Origin: Candidatus Poribacteria bacterium
GTDB taxonomy: Bacteria > Poribacteria > WGA-4E > WGA-3G
Direction of reading: 5' to 3'
Length of the DNA stretch: 56,054 nt
NCBI GenBank assembly: GCA_003635255.1
Contig: PYJC01000072.1
Span: 1 to 56,054 of the forward strand
A program made the translations under genes and the position numbers. A model generated the notes under the pieces. The model did no database searches. It saw nothing but the letters and a program-made list of their open reading frames with translations, and was not told the origin of the DNA. Position 1 is the stretch's first letter, and each line of letters begins with the position of its first letter. Positions 7,985 through 17,035 of this stretch are shown here, piece by piece.

Positions 7985-8719
7985 ATGATGATGACGTTAA
8001 AACGAAGTCTGGCATTTAGTTTAGGACTCTTGTTTTTGGGACTCAATGCATTTGGCGACGTGTGGTACAGTGAGAATTTTGACAATTTCAAAGATGGTGA
8101 CATCGCTGGGCAAGACGATTGGAAAACGGCAATGAACCAAAAAACTTGCCAAATTGGAAGCGAAGTAACGCGCGGGGACACCGGCAAAAGTATTCTGGTC
8201 ACAGAAAACACAATGGTCACCAGAAGTTTTGACGGTACGCATGATGGAATTCAGTACACTTCACTATTCACACAGCGGGAAAAGGGCGCAGGCACAATGC
8301 TGTTTTATATCGGTGGAGATGCCCTCAAGTGGGGAGGGGCTGCCGTATTTAACATTAAACCGGATGCCACAATCCACGCACTCGACGGCACTGCAGGACA
8401 GCAAGTGGCGCAGGGAAAATTCGGTGAATGGCATCATCTCCGTATCGTGCTTGACTTTAAAGATAGAACTTATGACTTCTACGTCGATGACGAACAAGTC
8501 GCCGATGATTTCGGTTTTAGAGGCGAGGGCGGCAAAGGCGGCGTGAATCCGAGTTTAAGCTGGATCTTCTTCGGTTGGGACCACCCCACCGCGCTGACCA
8601 ATTATATTGATGACATCGAAATGGGAGACGGCGAGGGCGAAACGGCTGGAAAACCCCAAGCAGTTTCCGCCTCAGACAAACTCGCCACCACCTGGGGAAA
8701 AATCAAACAACGATTATAG
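7985..8719 (+). CDS. Secreted LamG/concanavalin-like protein with the KLATTWGKIK C-terminal tail
   Basis: About 244 residues. AGGAGG at 7976-7981 precedes three consecutive ATG codons at 7985-7993; the middle one has the best spacing, so the start is uncertain by one or two codons. The open frame further upstream is probably untranslated. A signal peptide follows (KRSLAFSLGLLFLGLNAFG), then a beta-sandwich-like domain beginning DVWYSENFDNFKDG, with W-H-H-L-R-I-V (FGEWHHLRIVLDF) and NYIDDIEMGDG near the end. This resembles the laminin-G/glucanase-like fold used for sugar or ligand binding. A Gly/Glu-rich linker leads to the tail SASDKLATTWGKIKQRL, which recurs on four other secreted proteins in this window. 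It stands alone as a transcription unit. Confidence 0.75.
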   Translation: MMMTLKRSLAFSLGLLFLGLNAFGDVWYSENFDNFKDGDIAGQDDWKTAMNQKTCQIGSEVTRGDTGKSILVTENTMVTRSFDGTHDGIQYTSLFTQREKGAGTMLFYIGGDALKWGGAAVFNIKPDATIHALDGTAGQQVAQGKFGEWHHLRIVLDFKDRTYDFYVDDEQVADDFGFRGEGGKGGVNPSLSWIFFGWDHPTALTNYIDDIEMGDGEGETAGKPQAVSASDKLATTWGKIKQRL

Positions 8720-9070
8720 CATCTGTTCACGCGACGGTCAAAGCCTGTCAGTTAACAGTAGCAATTTGCAATCAACGTGAGTTTGAAAAAAGTAGGACTT
8801 ACTCAATTTGCGTAAGTCCTGCCTAACTTACAAATTAAAGCAAGCCTATCTACTTGATGATCACCTCGACAGCAACTCCAAACCTCTATTCCTACCAATA
8901 CTTCATGAATTCTATAAAAATAAATTTGCATTCCTAAATTCAATATGTTATCATATATAATGTAAACTAAAACAAAGTTTGAAAGCGCGCTGAAAGACCG
9001 GTTATCAATCATAAAGACCGATAATCTCGAAAATCATAGTTCAGACAATTAGCATCACGCATCCACAAAA
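8720..9070. other. Intergenic stretch with one hairpin
   Basis: No gene seen. A perfect stem AGGACTTAC / GTAAGTCCT with a 9-base loop lies at 8794-8820. It lacks a T run, so it is either a weak terminator of the upstream gene or a dispersed repeat; a similar half-site (GCGTAAGTCTT) occurs near 23460. Confidence 0.5.
8794..8820. repeat. Inverted repeat (9-bp stem, 9-base loop)
   Basis: AGGACTTAC at 8794-8802 pairs with GTAAGTCCT at 8812-8820. Confidence 0.7.
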
Positions 9071-9426
9071 TGTTACACTTTTGAACAAATTATTTTTTTT
9101 TTCAAACGGAAGACCCACACCGAAAACGCCTCGAAAGCCAGACGACACGTAGGTTTATAGATACATACTTAAAACCTGAAATGTTACACTGGTGTAACAT
9201 TTTAAGGCATCTACATCGGTCTACTTTGTCGTCCATTATTCACAAACTGCTGATAACTAATTGCTGATTGCCTAATAGAGTGTTACATTTTCCTTGGTAA
9301 CATTTTTTTAAAAACGGAAATCACACAAAAAACGCCTCTGAGCCTATACAGTGACTGGATTTATGGCTCTAATCAAAAAGGCACCAAAAAACGAAAAAAG
9401 TTACCATTTGGTAACTTTTTTAAGGC
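9071..9426. repeat. Two direct copies of a repeat bounded by GTTAC/GTAAC palindromes
   Basis: Copy 1 (about 9071-9207) and copy 2 (about 9281-9426) share an order of blocks: a GTTAC site, T/A run, ACGGAA, ACGCCTC, an AGCC and GG(A)TTTAT block, then a GTTAC...GTAAC hairpin ending in TTTAAGGCA. Hairpins: ATGTTACAC-TG-GTGTAACAT at 9181-9200; GTTACC-ATTT-GGTAAC followed by six T at 9400-9421; a looser one at 9282-9302. The last looks like an intrinsic terminator as well. They sit directly upstream of the AlbA_2/ATPase gene and could be its operators or an attenuator. Confidence 0.6.
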
Positions 9427-9581
9427 AAAGTCATTTGTCATTTTGCCAAATAGACCATAATATTAACATGCGATTTTCGAGCGTATAAGGATAAGACGAA
9501 TTGATTGATACCTCACCAAGCAATATCTGATAAGAATTATTTTCCGATTCGTTAACAATTAAAAGTAATGAGAAATGAGCA

Positions 9582-10799
9582 ATGTTTGACAACTTGGCAG
9601 AACTCATTGAAAAAATATATCTCGGTGAAGATGCAACGATTGAGTTTAAAAAAGCACTGCCGCACAGAAATAGCCTTGCCGATGAAATCGCCGCTTTTGC
9701 CAATGCGAGAGGTGGCGTTATATTGATCGGCGTTGATGACAACGCGGAAATCGTCGGAGTTGACCGACAGGAACTGGATACAGCAGAAAAAACAGTCGTC
9801 GAAATATGTCAGGATAGCATTGACCCAATCGTTCTTATTTTTACAGAAAAACTGCGGATCGATGATAAAAACCTGTTAAAAATAGAGGTGCCGAGGAGCC
9901 TATTTGTTCATAAAACCTCTAACGGTTACTTCATTCGTCAAGGCAGCAGCAAAAGGGAGATGCCAACCGAACAGTTAGCACGATTGTTCCAAACCCGCTC
10001 ACAAGCACGTATCATCGCTTTCGATGAACAGTTCATCCCGAACACAGATAAAAACACATTAAGGAAAGACCTTTACCAGCGATTTATCACAGAAGGTGCC
10101 ACAGAAGACGAAATAGAAGATCTACTGCTTAAAAGACATCTGCTCGTCAAGGAGGGTCAGGAGATCCGCGCCTCTGTAGCGGGTGTCCTGATGTGTTACG
10201 AGAAACCCGATGACTACCTTTACAACAGTTTTATTCAAGCGGTTGTGTATAGTGGGAAAGAAAAGGATGCCGACCACCAGATTGATTCTCAGGATTTTAC
10301 GGGACCATTAGACCAACAGATCATCCAAACGATGCGATTTGCCAAAAGATATAACGCCGTTGCTGCACGGAAAGATGTTGGCAGAGTAGATCTACCGCAA
10401 TACAGTATGCGTGCCATTTTTGAGGCTATCGTTAACGCCGTTGTGCATAGAGATTATTCAAAAACAGGCTCCAAAATTCGGTTTTTTATGTTTGACGATC
10501 GGATCGAACTTTATTCACCAGGAGCATTAGCAAACACGGTGACGGTAGATAATCTACGCTACAGCCAAGCCACACGTAATGAACTCCTCGCCCGATTACT
10601 TTCGGAAATCACGCTGGATGATGATTTGAGGAAACAGGTGGTTCGCCGCCACTTCTTAGAACGCAGAGGTGAAGGTGTTGGTATCATTCTAAACGATAGT
10701 GAAGAATTGAGCGGAAAAACACCTATCTATGAACTCTTTGACGAAGAATTACGCCTAACAATTTTTGCATCAAGATCCATCTGGGAAGTCCCGAAATAA
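9582..10799 (+). CDS. AlbA_2 (Schlafen-like) DNA-binding protein with C-terminal GHKL ATPase domain
   Basis: 405 residues. The N-terminal 125 residues are an AlbA_2 domain: EDATIEFKKALP (16-27), DEIAAFANARGGVILIGVDD (33-53) and FIRQGSSKREM. The middle part is a winged-helix-like helical linker. Residues about 270-390 match the HATPase_c_4 domain found at the C-terminus of RecG-like regulators, with the N-box FEAIVNAVVHRDYS (Glu281, Asn285) and IELYSPGAL. Such proteins are usually annotated as putative transcriptional regulators or ATP-dependent helicase-like proteins; the actual job is unknown. The ribosome-binding site is weak. The upstream region carries two copies of a GTTAC-bounded repeat. 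The next gene begins 6 bases after the stop. Confidence 0.8.
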   Translation: MFDNLAELIEKIYLGEDATIEFKKALPHRNSLADEIAAFANARGGVILIGVDDNAEIVGVDRQELDTAEKTVVEICQDSIDPIVLIFTEKLRIDDKNLLKIEVPRSLFVHKTSNGYFIRQGSSKREMPTEQLARLFQTRSQARIIAFDEQFIPNTDKNTLRKDLYQRFITEGATEDEIEDLLLKRHLLVKEGQEIRASVAGVLMCYEKPDDYLYNSFIQAVVYSGKEKDADHQIDSQDFTGPLDQQIIQTMRFAKRYNAVAARKDVGRVDLPQYSMRAIFEAIVNAVVHRDYSKTGSKIRFFMFDDRIELYSPGALANTVTVDNLRYSQATRNELLARLLSEITLDDDLRKQVVRRHFLERRGEGVGIILNDSEELSGKTPIYELFDEELRLTIFASRSIWEVPK

Positions 10800-10805
10800 A
10801 AAAAC

Positions 10806-11948
10806 ATGCCTACACACGCGTTCAAAATCACAACCATCGAAAGTCAGCTCTACGAATGGGACAAGCCACCCATCTGGAACGGCATGCACGTCTATGATAA
10901 AGGCAGACTCCATCTGGTCAAAGTGACTGCCAAAAATAGAACAGAAGAACTCGTCGGATACGGCTTCAACGGCGGAACCGCTGCAACCCGTCCACTCTCT
11001 ATATTCCCAAAGTTCGTAGATCTATTCCGTCCCACCTTGATTGGACACGACGTAACGGATACGGCGTATGTCTCGCGATTAGCCGAAAACTACAAAATCT
11101 ATGGACCCGGTGGCTATCACACACAAGTACTCGCAGCGATAAATCAAGCCTGCTGGGATATCCGCGGGAAAATAGAAGGCAAATCCGTTCACGCCATACT
11201 TGGCGGTACACAGCAACGCATCCGCACCTACATCGCTGGCGGCTACTACGGTAGAGGCAAGGGATTCGATGAACTCCGTGAAGAGATGGCGCGCAATATT
11301 AACGAATTCAACGCCACAGCAGTCAAGATGAAAATTGGAGACCCCGATGCCGGTCTTGAAACAGACATCAAACGGATTGAAGTGGTCCGAGAAACGGTCG
11401 GACCCGATATTACCGTCATGGTAGATGCGAACTGTGCATGGTCGGTCGAAAAGGCAACGGAGTGCCTTCCCACACTTCAGGCGAACGACATCTTCTGGTT
11501 TGAAGAGCCAATTCATAGCCACGATTATAGGGGACATAAGACATTACGGGAAATAGCACAAGATTACGGCATACAGATTGCTACTGGCGAAAACGGATAC
11601 GGACGACACTATTTTCAGACACTCATTGATTATGAAGGGGCGGATGTATTCAACTTGGATGTCGCCATCCTTCCCGGCTACGATCCAGCGATGCAGGTCG
11701 TAGAAGAAGCATTGACAGCCAATAAATTAATAGCACCGCACGGCGCGCAAGAATTACAAATCCATATCGCTGCAAGTCGAGACAACGGTCTGATGTTAGA
11801 ATACTATCCACCCGCTGTCGATCCGTTACGTGGCGAAATGTTCCTCCCGCAGATGGTTTTAGATACTGATGGATACGTGACGGTCCCATCTCGTCCCGGC
11901 ATCGGTTTTCAGCCGAATTGGGAGTTGCTAAAGCATCACCGCGTGTGA
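10806..11948 (+). CDS. Mandelate racemase/muconate lactonizing enzyme family protein (enolase superfamily)
   Basis: 380 residues. Enolase-superfamily residues are all in place: KMK at 174-176 on strand 2, metal ligands Asp207 (VDANCAW), Glu233 (WFEEP) and Glu262 (GENGYG), and His312 (APHGAQE) as a possible second base. This pattern fits acid-sugar dehydratases or racemases of the mandelate racemase subgroup. The substrate cannot be read from the sequence. The gene lies 6 bases behind the AlbA_2 regulator with no good ribosome-binding site of its own, so it may be co-transcribed. Confidence 0.85.
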   Translation: MPTHAFKITTIESQLYEWDKPPIWNGMHVYDKGRLHLVKVTAKNRTEELVGYGFNGGTAATRPLSIFPKFVDLFRPTLIGHDVTDTAYVSRLAENYKIYGPGGYHTQVLAAINQACWDIRGKIEGKSVHAILGGTQQRIRTYIAGGYYGRGKGFDELREEMARNINEFNATAVKMKIGDPDAGLETDIKRIEVVRETVGPDITVMVDANCAWSVEKATECLPTLQANDIFWFEEPIHSHDYRGHKTLREIAQDYGIQIATGENGYGRHYFQTLIDYEGADVFNLDVAILPGYDPAMQVVEEALTANKLIAPHGAQELQIHIAASRDNGLMLEYYPPAVDPLRGEMFLPQMVLDTDGYVTVPSRPGIGFQPNWELLKHHRV

Positions 11949-12153
11949 TAACAAAACTGGAGGAGCATGCTCTGAATCTTAACCTTTTCTATACATTCTC
12001 ACTGCCCGGGGACAGAAAAAAGAAATGTGTCACTGAATCTCAACCCTTTTCGTTAAGTATCAATGGACGTAGCACTGCAAAAATCTATGTGCCGACACAT
12101 AAGATGCGCCTACCATCGTGGTGAAACGCATCTCTAAAAGGAGACCTTTTTAT

Positions 12154-12684
12154 ATGCAAAAAACTGCTGAAGAATATCAGAAAGACCTACTTTGGCAGAC
12201 AGCACTTGAAACCTTCTACCGCGTTGCTTACGCTGAAAGTCTCATGACCTCAGTGCTTCAGATTTGGAGACCGGTAGATGGGTTCATTAAGACCATCGTG
12301 ACTATTACAACCATCGGTTCAGTCATGATAGGATGGATGTTATGGGGAACACCAACAGGCAAACTAACATGGCTGATTATAGCTGGATGCGCTGCATTCT
12401 TAGCACTTTTGCACATTATCCTTAAAATTTCAGATCGTATAGCCGATTTGAGTCATAATGCACAATACTTCAAGAGCTTACGCCTCAATTTGGAACGGTT
12501 CATCTATGACATGGAAGTGAATCCTGATTTTCCGCTGGAGCCATTCAAAACCACATTTGAACAGTATCGAGAATGGTTATTGGTCGGTTCGCAAATGCTA
12601 AAGGAAGATTTCCTTTTGACGCGCAACCGCCGCCAGAAGGTTCAAGAAAAGTTGAATCAACAGATGGGAGATATGATTGTATGA
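12154..12684 (+). CDS. Two-transmembrane protein, SLATT-like layout
   Basis: 176 residues from ATG 12154, which has AAAAGGAG upstream; the frame extends a little further upstream without support. An N-terminal amphipathic helix (EEYQKDLLWQTALETFYRVAY) is followed by two hydrophobic segments near 43-62 and 67-85 with a short GTPTGKLT turn, and then a cytoplasmic-looking helical tail (NAQYFKSLRLNLERFIYDME). That layout resembles SLATT-domain proteins, proposed pore-forming effectors of nucleotide-sensing defence systems, but I see no nucleotide-sensor gene beside it and the similarity is of shape only. The next gene overlaps its stop (ATGA). A small inverted repeat AGATGCG/CGCATCT (12102-12133) sits in the leader. 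Confidence 0.6.
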   Translation: MQKTAEEYQKDLLWQTALETFYRVAYAESLMTSVLQIWRPVDGFIKTIVTITTIGSVMIGWMLWGTPTGKLTWLIIAGCAAFLALLHIILKISDRIADLSHNAQYFKSLRLNLERFIYDMEVNPDFPLEPFKTTFEQYREWLLVGSQMLKEDFLLTRNRRQKVQEKLNQQMGDMIV

Positions 12685-12926
12685 AAGAACAACCCATTGA
12701 AACCAGAGAAAACGGTGTTGAGCATTCGGTAGGCCAGCGGCCCATACATGCGACTTATGAGCCGCCGCGACCGCTTCCCGAGTTCCGTGCCCGCCCGAAA
12801 TTAAGTCAACTACAACCCACTACGAAAAAACAAGCCCCAGCATCAATGACAGTGAAGTCAGAACAGAACATTTCAACAGAGGTGGCAGTTGACTCAGGAT
12901 CCACAGCACCCAAGAAAAGTAGTTGA
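12681..12926 (+). CDS. Small proline-rich soluble protein
   Basis: 81 residues starting in an ATGA overlap with the preceding membrane-protein gene, a strong sign of coupling. It is hydrophilic, low in complexity and rich in Pro, Ser, Thr and Lys (PPRPLPEFRARPKL in the middle), without a signal peptide or membrane segment, so probably disordered. No family recognised. It may be a partner or regulator of the upstream two-transmembrane protein. Confidence 0.55.
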   Translation: MKEQPIETRENGVEHSVGQRPIHATYEPPRPLPEFRARPKLSQLQPTTKKQAPASMTVKSEQNISTEVAVDSGSTAPKKSS

Positions 12927-12987
12927 CCTAATTTACGAATGCTGCTAAAATTCTCCTCAAATTTAAGCATTCGGAGGTTAAAAAACT

Positions 12988-13782
12988 ATGAGACAAGTTT
13001 ATTTGGTTTTACTTATCAGTACATTTGTCATCATTTCTGCGTTTGCAGGAATCCCGAAAGATAAGGATATCCTGCTGTGGATTGGTGAAGGCAGCGGAAA
13101 CAAAGCAGTTGATGGCACAGGAAACGGGAAGGATGGCACATTTGGCGGATCGGCGAAATGGGTTCCCGGACAAGGTAAATATGGTGCCGGCATCGCACTC
13201 AGAGGCAAGGAAACCTATCTCGAAGTACCCAAAGTTATTACAGAAGCAGGAAGTCTGCTATTTTGGTTCAAACCCGATTGGGATGGCAAAGATGACGACG
13301 ACTATCGGCTTTTTGATGCAAGTCTTGGCGGTATCTACTTCTTCGTAGGAAAAGGATCTGCACACCCGGACATCACACCCGCAGAATTCGGGTTCTATTT
13401 TGAAGCAGCAGACGACGGCGACTGGCAAGATGTCGAATTCGACCCAACAGGTATCATCAAAAAAGAGGAATGGTTCCATTGTGCCGTCACATGGGATTTC
13501 ACTGGCGAACCCCCGTTTGTCTATATTGATGGTAAAGAGCAAGCAACGAGCCGCAAGATTGGTGGAGGCTTCCCAGCACTTCACGAAAAACCGAGATTCG
13601 GTTGGGAAACCGTTCAGTATATCGCGCTGACCAACGGCGCAGACGGCATTATCGACGAAATCTCATTTTGGGCACGCGCCTTAGAGGAAAACGAGATTAA
13701 GGACATGATGGCGGTCAGTTTGGATGTCGAAGCAGTCGGAAAACTTGCTGTCACCTGGGGTCAATTGAAAACAACACCATAA
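12988..13782 (+). CDS. Secreted LamG-domain protein with the KLAVTWGQLK C-terminal tail
   Basis: 264 residues. CGGAGG lies 12 bases before ATG 12988. A signal peptide (about residues 1-21, ending SAFAG) is followed by a LamG-like jelly roll: LLWIGEGSGNKAVDGTGNGKDG, a YLEVP strand, GSLLFWFKPDW, EEWFHCAVTWDF and GIIDEISFWARALEENEI. These are the usual LamG landmarks, including the final DEISFWARAL...EI motif. The C-terminus is VEAVGKLAVTWGQLK, the same tail as on the LamG proteins at 7985, 20851, 21716 and 22569. Probably exported, carbohydrate or protein binding; no catalytic residues seen. A good terminator follows at 13827-13859. Confidence 0.85.
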   Translation: MRQVYLVLLISTFVIISAFAGIPKDKDILLWIGEGSGNKAVDGTGNGKDGTFGGSAKWVPGQGKYGAGIALRGKETYLEVPKVITEAGSLLFWFKPDWDGKDDDDYRLFDASLGGIYFFVGKGSAHPDITPAEFGFYFEAADDGDWQDVEFDPTGIIKKEEWFHCAVTWDFTGEPPFVYIDGKEQATSRKIGGGFPALHEKPRFGWETVQYIALTNGADGIIDEISFWARALEENEIKDMMAVSLDVEAVGKLAVTWGQLKTTP

Positions 13783-13826
13783 ATCCACCGCATTTCGAGA
13801 TACAACTGTTCAAACCGTGATTTCCT

Positions 13827-13859
13827 AAGTCTGGCGATAGAAGTCGCCAGACTTTTTTA
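13827..13859 (+). terminator. Intrinsic terminator after the LamG gene
   Basis: Stem AAGTCTGGCGA (13827-13837) / TCGCCAGACTT (13844-13854), 6-base loop, and a run of six T from 13853. It lies between convergent genes. Confidence 0.9.
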
Positions 13860-13903
13860 TTTCTCTTCTGTGCTGTCTTAGAATCCTGAGCAGGTATAAA
13901 AGG

Positions 13904-15190
13904 TCACAAAAGCGGTGCTGATGTTTTTCCAAAGACTTGTGGGAGCCAGAGACTCAACTCCGGCACATAAGTCACCAGCACAAGTGCCACCAATAACAGC
14001 GCGATAAATAGCAAAACTGAGCGGTAAAGCATCACAACAGACCGATCAAATTTCATACTGGAGATGAACAGATTCATTCCTATCGGTGGCGTTAAATACC
14101 CGATTTCGAGATTGGTCAGCACAATGATGCCGAGATGCGCCTTGTCAATCCCAAATTGTTCAGCGATAGGCAGTAGCAACGGCACTACGATGATCACCGC
14201 TGAAAAAATGTCCATCAAACACCCAACGATAAGCAGGAAAATGTTGAGTCCGATGAGCGTAATGACGCGGCTCTCTGTTGTTGATTGAATCCAGTCGAGG
14301 ATAATTGTGGGCACATCCAGCGTAATGAGGTAGTTTGTCAATCCTAAAGCAATACCAAGGATAATCAGAATCGCACCGACAAGCAACGTACTCTCTTTGA
14401 CAATACGGGGCAACATCTTCAGCGAAATCGATCGATGAATCACGATCTCTACGATACAGGCATAGATGGCAGTTAAAGCAGCCGCCTCATCCAATGTAAC
14501 CACACCCGACAGAATACCACCTAATACGATAAACGGCAGCAGGAGTTCCCACTTCGCTTCCCAGAGTGTTTTCAGGAAAACCGTCAAATCAAACGGTGTC
14601 GTCTCAGTCTTTTTGATAACACTCCAGCCAGAACAATAGACGCTCAGAACACCGAGAATAAGCAATCCGGGGATAATACCGGCGAGAAACATTCTGTCAA
14701 TCGGAACTTGAGCAATGATGGCGTAGAGAATGAGCGGAACACTCGGCGGAAACAGCAGGCCGATGCTCCCAGAAGCCGTTATCAAGCCAAGCGAAAACTT
14801 TTCGTTATAAGTCTGCCGCAGGATCGGATAGACCAATCCACCCAGAGCGATAATCGTTACACCGGATGCCCCTGTGAAAGTCGTAAAGAACGCACAAGTA
14901 CCCAAAACAACCACAGCGATGCCACCGGGCAACCAGCCAACACTCGCACGCGCAAATGCAACCAACCGCTGCGGTGCCTTTCCTTCAGCGATGATATAAC
15001 CAGCAAAAGTGAAAAGTGGGATAATCAGAATTGTCGAATTCCGGGTGAGTCGATTGAAATCAATCAGAATTGTCGAAATCGGTTCGCCTGCCATAGCGTA
15101 GCCAATAATCGAAGCACCACCCAATAAAACAAAAAGTGCCCCACCGAGAAGCGCGAATCCGACCAATCCGATGCCAATTAGCAATCCCAT
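13904..15190 (-). CDS. dctM: TRAP transporter large permease subunit
   Basis: 428 residues, the usual size for a DctM-type subunit, with about 12 hydrophobic segments. Family landmarks: GVSGVTII-like motif as GASGVTIIALGGLVYP, ASGSIGLLFPPSVPLILYAI and LTNLEIGYLTPPIGMNLFI near the C-terminus. It forms the ion-coupled channel of a tripartite uptake system for carboxylic or related acids, driven by the sodium or proton gradient. Start and stop share one base with dctQ, so they are coupled. The binding protein (DctP) is not adjacent. The two lactate-racemase-type genes just upstream suggest a hydroxy-acid substrate, which is inference. Confidence 0.92.
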   Translation of the reverse strand: MGLLIGIGLVGFALLGGALFVLLGGASIIGYAMAGEPISTILIDFNRLTRNSTILIIPLFTFAGYIIAEGKAPQRLVAFARASVGWLPGGIAVVVLGTCAFFTTFTGASGVTIIALGGLVYPILRQTYNEKFSLGLITASGSIGLLFPPSVPLILYAIIAQVPIDRMFLAGIIPGLLILGVLSVYCSGWSVIKKTETTPFDLTVFLKTLWEAKWELLLPFIVLGGILSGVVTLDEAAALTAIYACIVEIVIHRSISLKMLPRIVKESTLLVGAILIILGIALGLTNYLITLDVPTIILDWIQSTTESRVITLIGLNIFLLIVGCLMDIFSAVIIVVPLLLPIAEQFGIDKAHLGIIVLTNLEIGYLTPPIGMNLFISSMKFDRSVVMLYRSVLLFIALLLVALVLVTYVPELSLWLPQVFGKTSAPLL

Positions 15191-15732
15191 TACTCCGATT
15201 CTCCTTCGGCAGTATCAGGTGTATACACACCACTTGTGAAATGGATGCCAATTTGCAACACCACATGGATGCCGATGAGAACAAAACCGTACGGAATAAT
15301 CGTCTTCGCCCACCACAACGGGACACTCCCTATCAATATCGCCTCGCTCAACTTCTCATCTTCAATAAAGAGAAACCCATAATACGCCAAAATCCCGACA
15401 ACGACCAAAGCGATACAGTCAATAACAAGATTAGTCCAACGCGTGATGCTTCCCGGCAGAATTCGACTCAGGACATCAATACTTATATGTCGTCTCTCAC
15501 AGGTAGCGAGCGCTGCACCAAAGAAGCAGAGCCAGAGCGTCAAGTGCTGAAGCATTATGTCGCTCCATAATAGACTCGCACTGAACACATACCGCATGAC
15601 GATTTTGAGTATCGCAAGTCCAAGCAACATCGCGACAATGAGACACAACGCACCGGTCTCAATTTTACCGAGGAAAGTATTAGCCTTTCGCAGGAAAGCA
15701 TTACCCATAGGGTTTTCTTTAGGGATTTGCAT
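15190..15732 (-). CDS. dctQ: TRAP transporter small permease subunit
   Basis: 180 residues with four predicted transmembrane segments. The sequence WLCFFGAALATCERRHISIDVL is the classic DctQ signature, including the HISID motif. It pairs with DctM in the membrane. The ATG at 15732 follows directly after the upstream larA stop (no gap) and GGAGAAATAG serves as ribosome-binding site within that gene's end. It overlaps dctM by one base. Confidence 0.92.
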   Translation of the reverse strand: MQIPKENPMGNAFLRKANTFLGKIETGALCLIVAMLLGLAILKIVMRYVFSASLLWSDIMLQHLTLWLCFFGAALATCERRHISIDVLSRILPGSITRWTNLVIDCIALVVVGILAYYGFLFIEDEKLSEAILIGSVPLWWAKTIIPYGFVLIGIHVVLQIGIHFTSGVYTPDTAEGESE

Positions 15733-16992
15733 CTATTTCTCCGGTGCTAATACCTGAATCCCAGCAGAAGGCAGAACAGCGACTTTCGCCTGAGACGGCA
15801 ATCTCTCGGCAAACAACGCAATCAACTGATCGAGATCTCTAAAGAGGAGCGCACCCGGATGTTTTTTGTAAAAATCATCCACTAAAAAGTGTTCTGACCA
15901 GACGTGCAGTTGATCTTGCGTTCCGAGTTGTGGAGACGGGAGTTCAGATTGTGTCCTCTCTGCTCTCTGTTGTAAAAAACGTGCGTAATCAATCTCCTCA
16001 AACAGTCCGTGGTAACAGATACCGTCTGACGCAGGATTGAGTGCCATTTTATACGCTTTCTCAAAATAACGCGTCGCCCACAACGCTTTACCCGTTTGGA
16101 TCGGATCGCTATCAAGCGGATAACAATTCAGTACAACGAGGTCGGTCTCTTTTCGACTCACTTCTGGGATCTCTGTGCCGTAAGTGTCTAATGCGAAGTA
16201 CGCGCCCTTACGGTGCGCCTGCACAAAATCGCCTACGAACAATCCACAGATTTCACGACGACTGTTAAGTACCGTGTTCACAATCACATCAAGTTCAAGG
16301 ACACCTGCCACTTCCTCAGCGAAATCGCGATGATCGGGTTCACTGCCCTTTCTTTCTATAACAGCATGTCCGCGTCCGGGTGAGAAAGTATGGAAATAGA
16401 ACATTGTGGCGAAACCGGCGATTCCCGGCACAACCAATTTCGCGCCACCACCGAAACCGACGGATCCATGTGGATAGATACCGCCAAGACAGATTTTGAA
16501 ATCCGCATCAGCAATAACACGATTCAGATAGATAGGCATCCCGTTACGAAGATTTCCCAATGCACGCAGATCCCCGCTCATAAAGTCATGGCTCGTTGCC
16601 TCATATTCAGCGGCGACATCCGCACCTATCTTCTTCGCCACCTCTTCATCCGTGAGCGGTCGGTGGGAACCACCGCCAACAACAAAGCGGATTTCGGATT
16701 TCGGGACACCCGCCGATGCCAACTCACGCAGAAGATACGGAATAACTTTCGCTGCAGGTGTCGGACGGCTCAAGTCATCAACGACGATACCCGCACTCTT
16801 TTTCCCCTTCGCGAGGTCCGAAATACGAGACGTGCCAATCGGTTCGGCAAATGCTTTTTCAATTTGTGTATCCGAAAGCACGGGAGCATCTTTCGGTCCG
16901 AGAACCTCCACTTCCCAGCCGGTCGGAAAATTCAAAGTCAGTTCCTCATCCCCGTACCAAGCACGAGAGTAAACTGTAGCAGTGTTATCCAT
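15733..16992 (-). CDS. larA: Lactate racemase-family (LarA, nickel-pincer) enzyme, copy 1
   Basis: 419 residues from ATG 16992, which has GGAGG at the right distance (the frame extends six codons further). LarA family enzymes epimerise 2-hydroxy acids with a nickel-pincer nucleotide cofactor bound covalently to a lysine. The key residues are conserved: His110 (GSHRPL), His175 (YPHGSVGF) and Lys185 (GGGAKLVVPG), matching His108, His174 and Lys184 of the characterised Lactobacillus enzyme. VDDLSRPTPAAKVIP is the nucleotide-binding segment. LarB, LarC and LarE, which make the cofactor, are not in the window. The gene sits between a paralog and TRAP permease genes, which fits racemisation of an imported hydroxy acid, but the substrate could differ from lactate. 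Confidence 0.85.
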   Translation of the reverse strand: MDNTATVYSRAWYGDEELTLNFPTGWEVEVLGPKDAPVLSDTQIEKAFAEPIGTSRISDLAKGKKSAGIVVDDLSRPTPAAKVIPYLLRELASAGVPKSEIRFVVGGGSHRPLTDEEVAKKIGADVAAEYEATSHDFMSGDLRALGNLRNGMPIYLNRVIADADFKICLGGIYPHGSVGFGGGAKLVVPGIAGFATMFYFHTFSPGRGHAVIERKGSEPDHRDFAEEVAGVLELDVIVNTVLNSRREICGLFVGDFVQAHRKGAYFALDTYGTEIPEVSRKETDLVVLNCYPLDSDPIQTGKALWATRYFEKAYKMALNPASDGICYHGLFEEIDYARFLQQRAERTQSELPSPQLGTQDQLHVWSEHFLVDDFYKKHPGALLFRDLDQLIALFAERLPSQAKVAVLPSAGIQVLAPEK

Positions 16993-17035
16993 AATCATCC
17001 TCCATCTCATAGAAAGGTTTTTAATCCCGATGTTG

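Noticed and set aside
9071..9426. Repeat considered as a phage attachment site or plasmid origin iterons
   Set aside because: Only two imperfect copies, no integrase, replication protein or tRNA nearby.
11918..12124. 68-codon plus-strand frame between the enolase-family gene and the membrane protein
   Set aside because: It overlaps the end of the enolase-family gene, has low-complexity content and no start signal.
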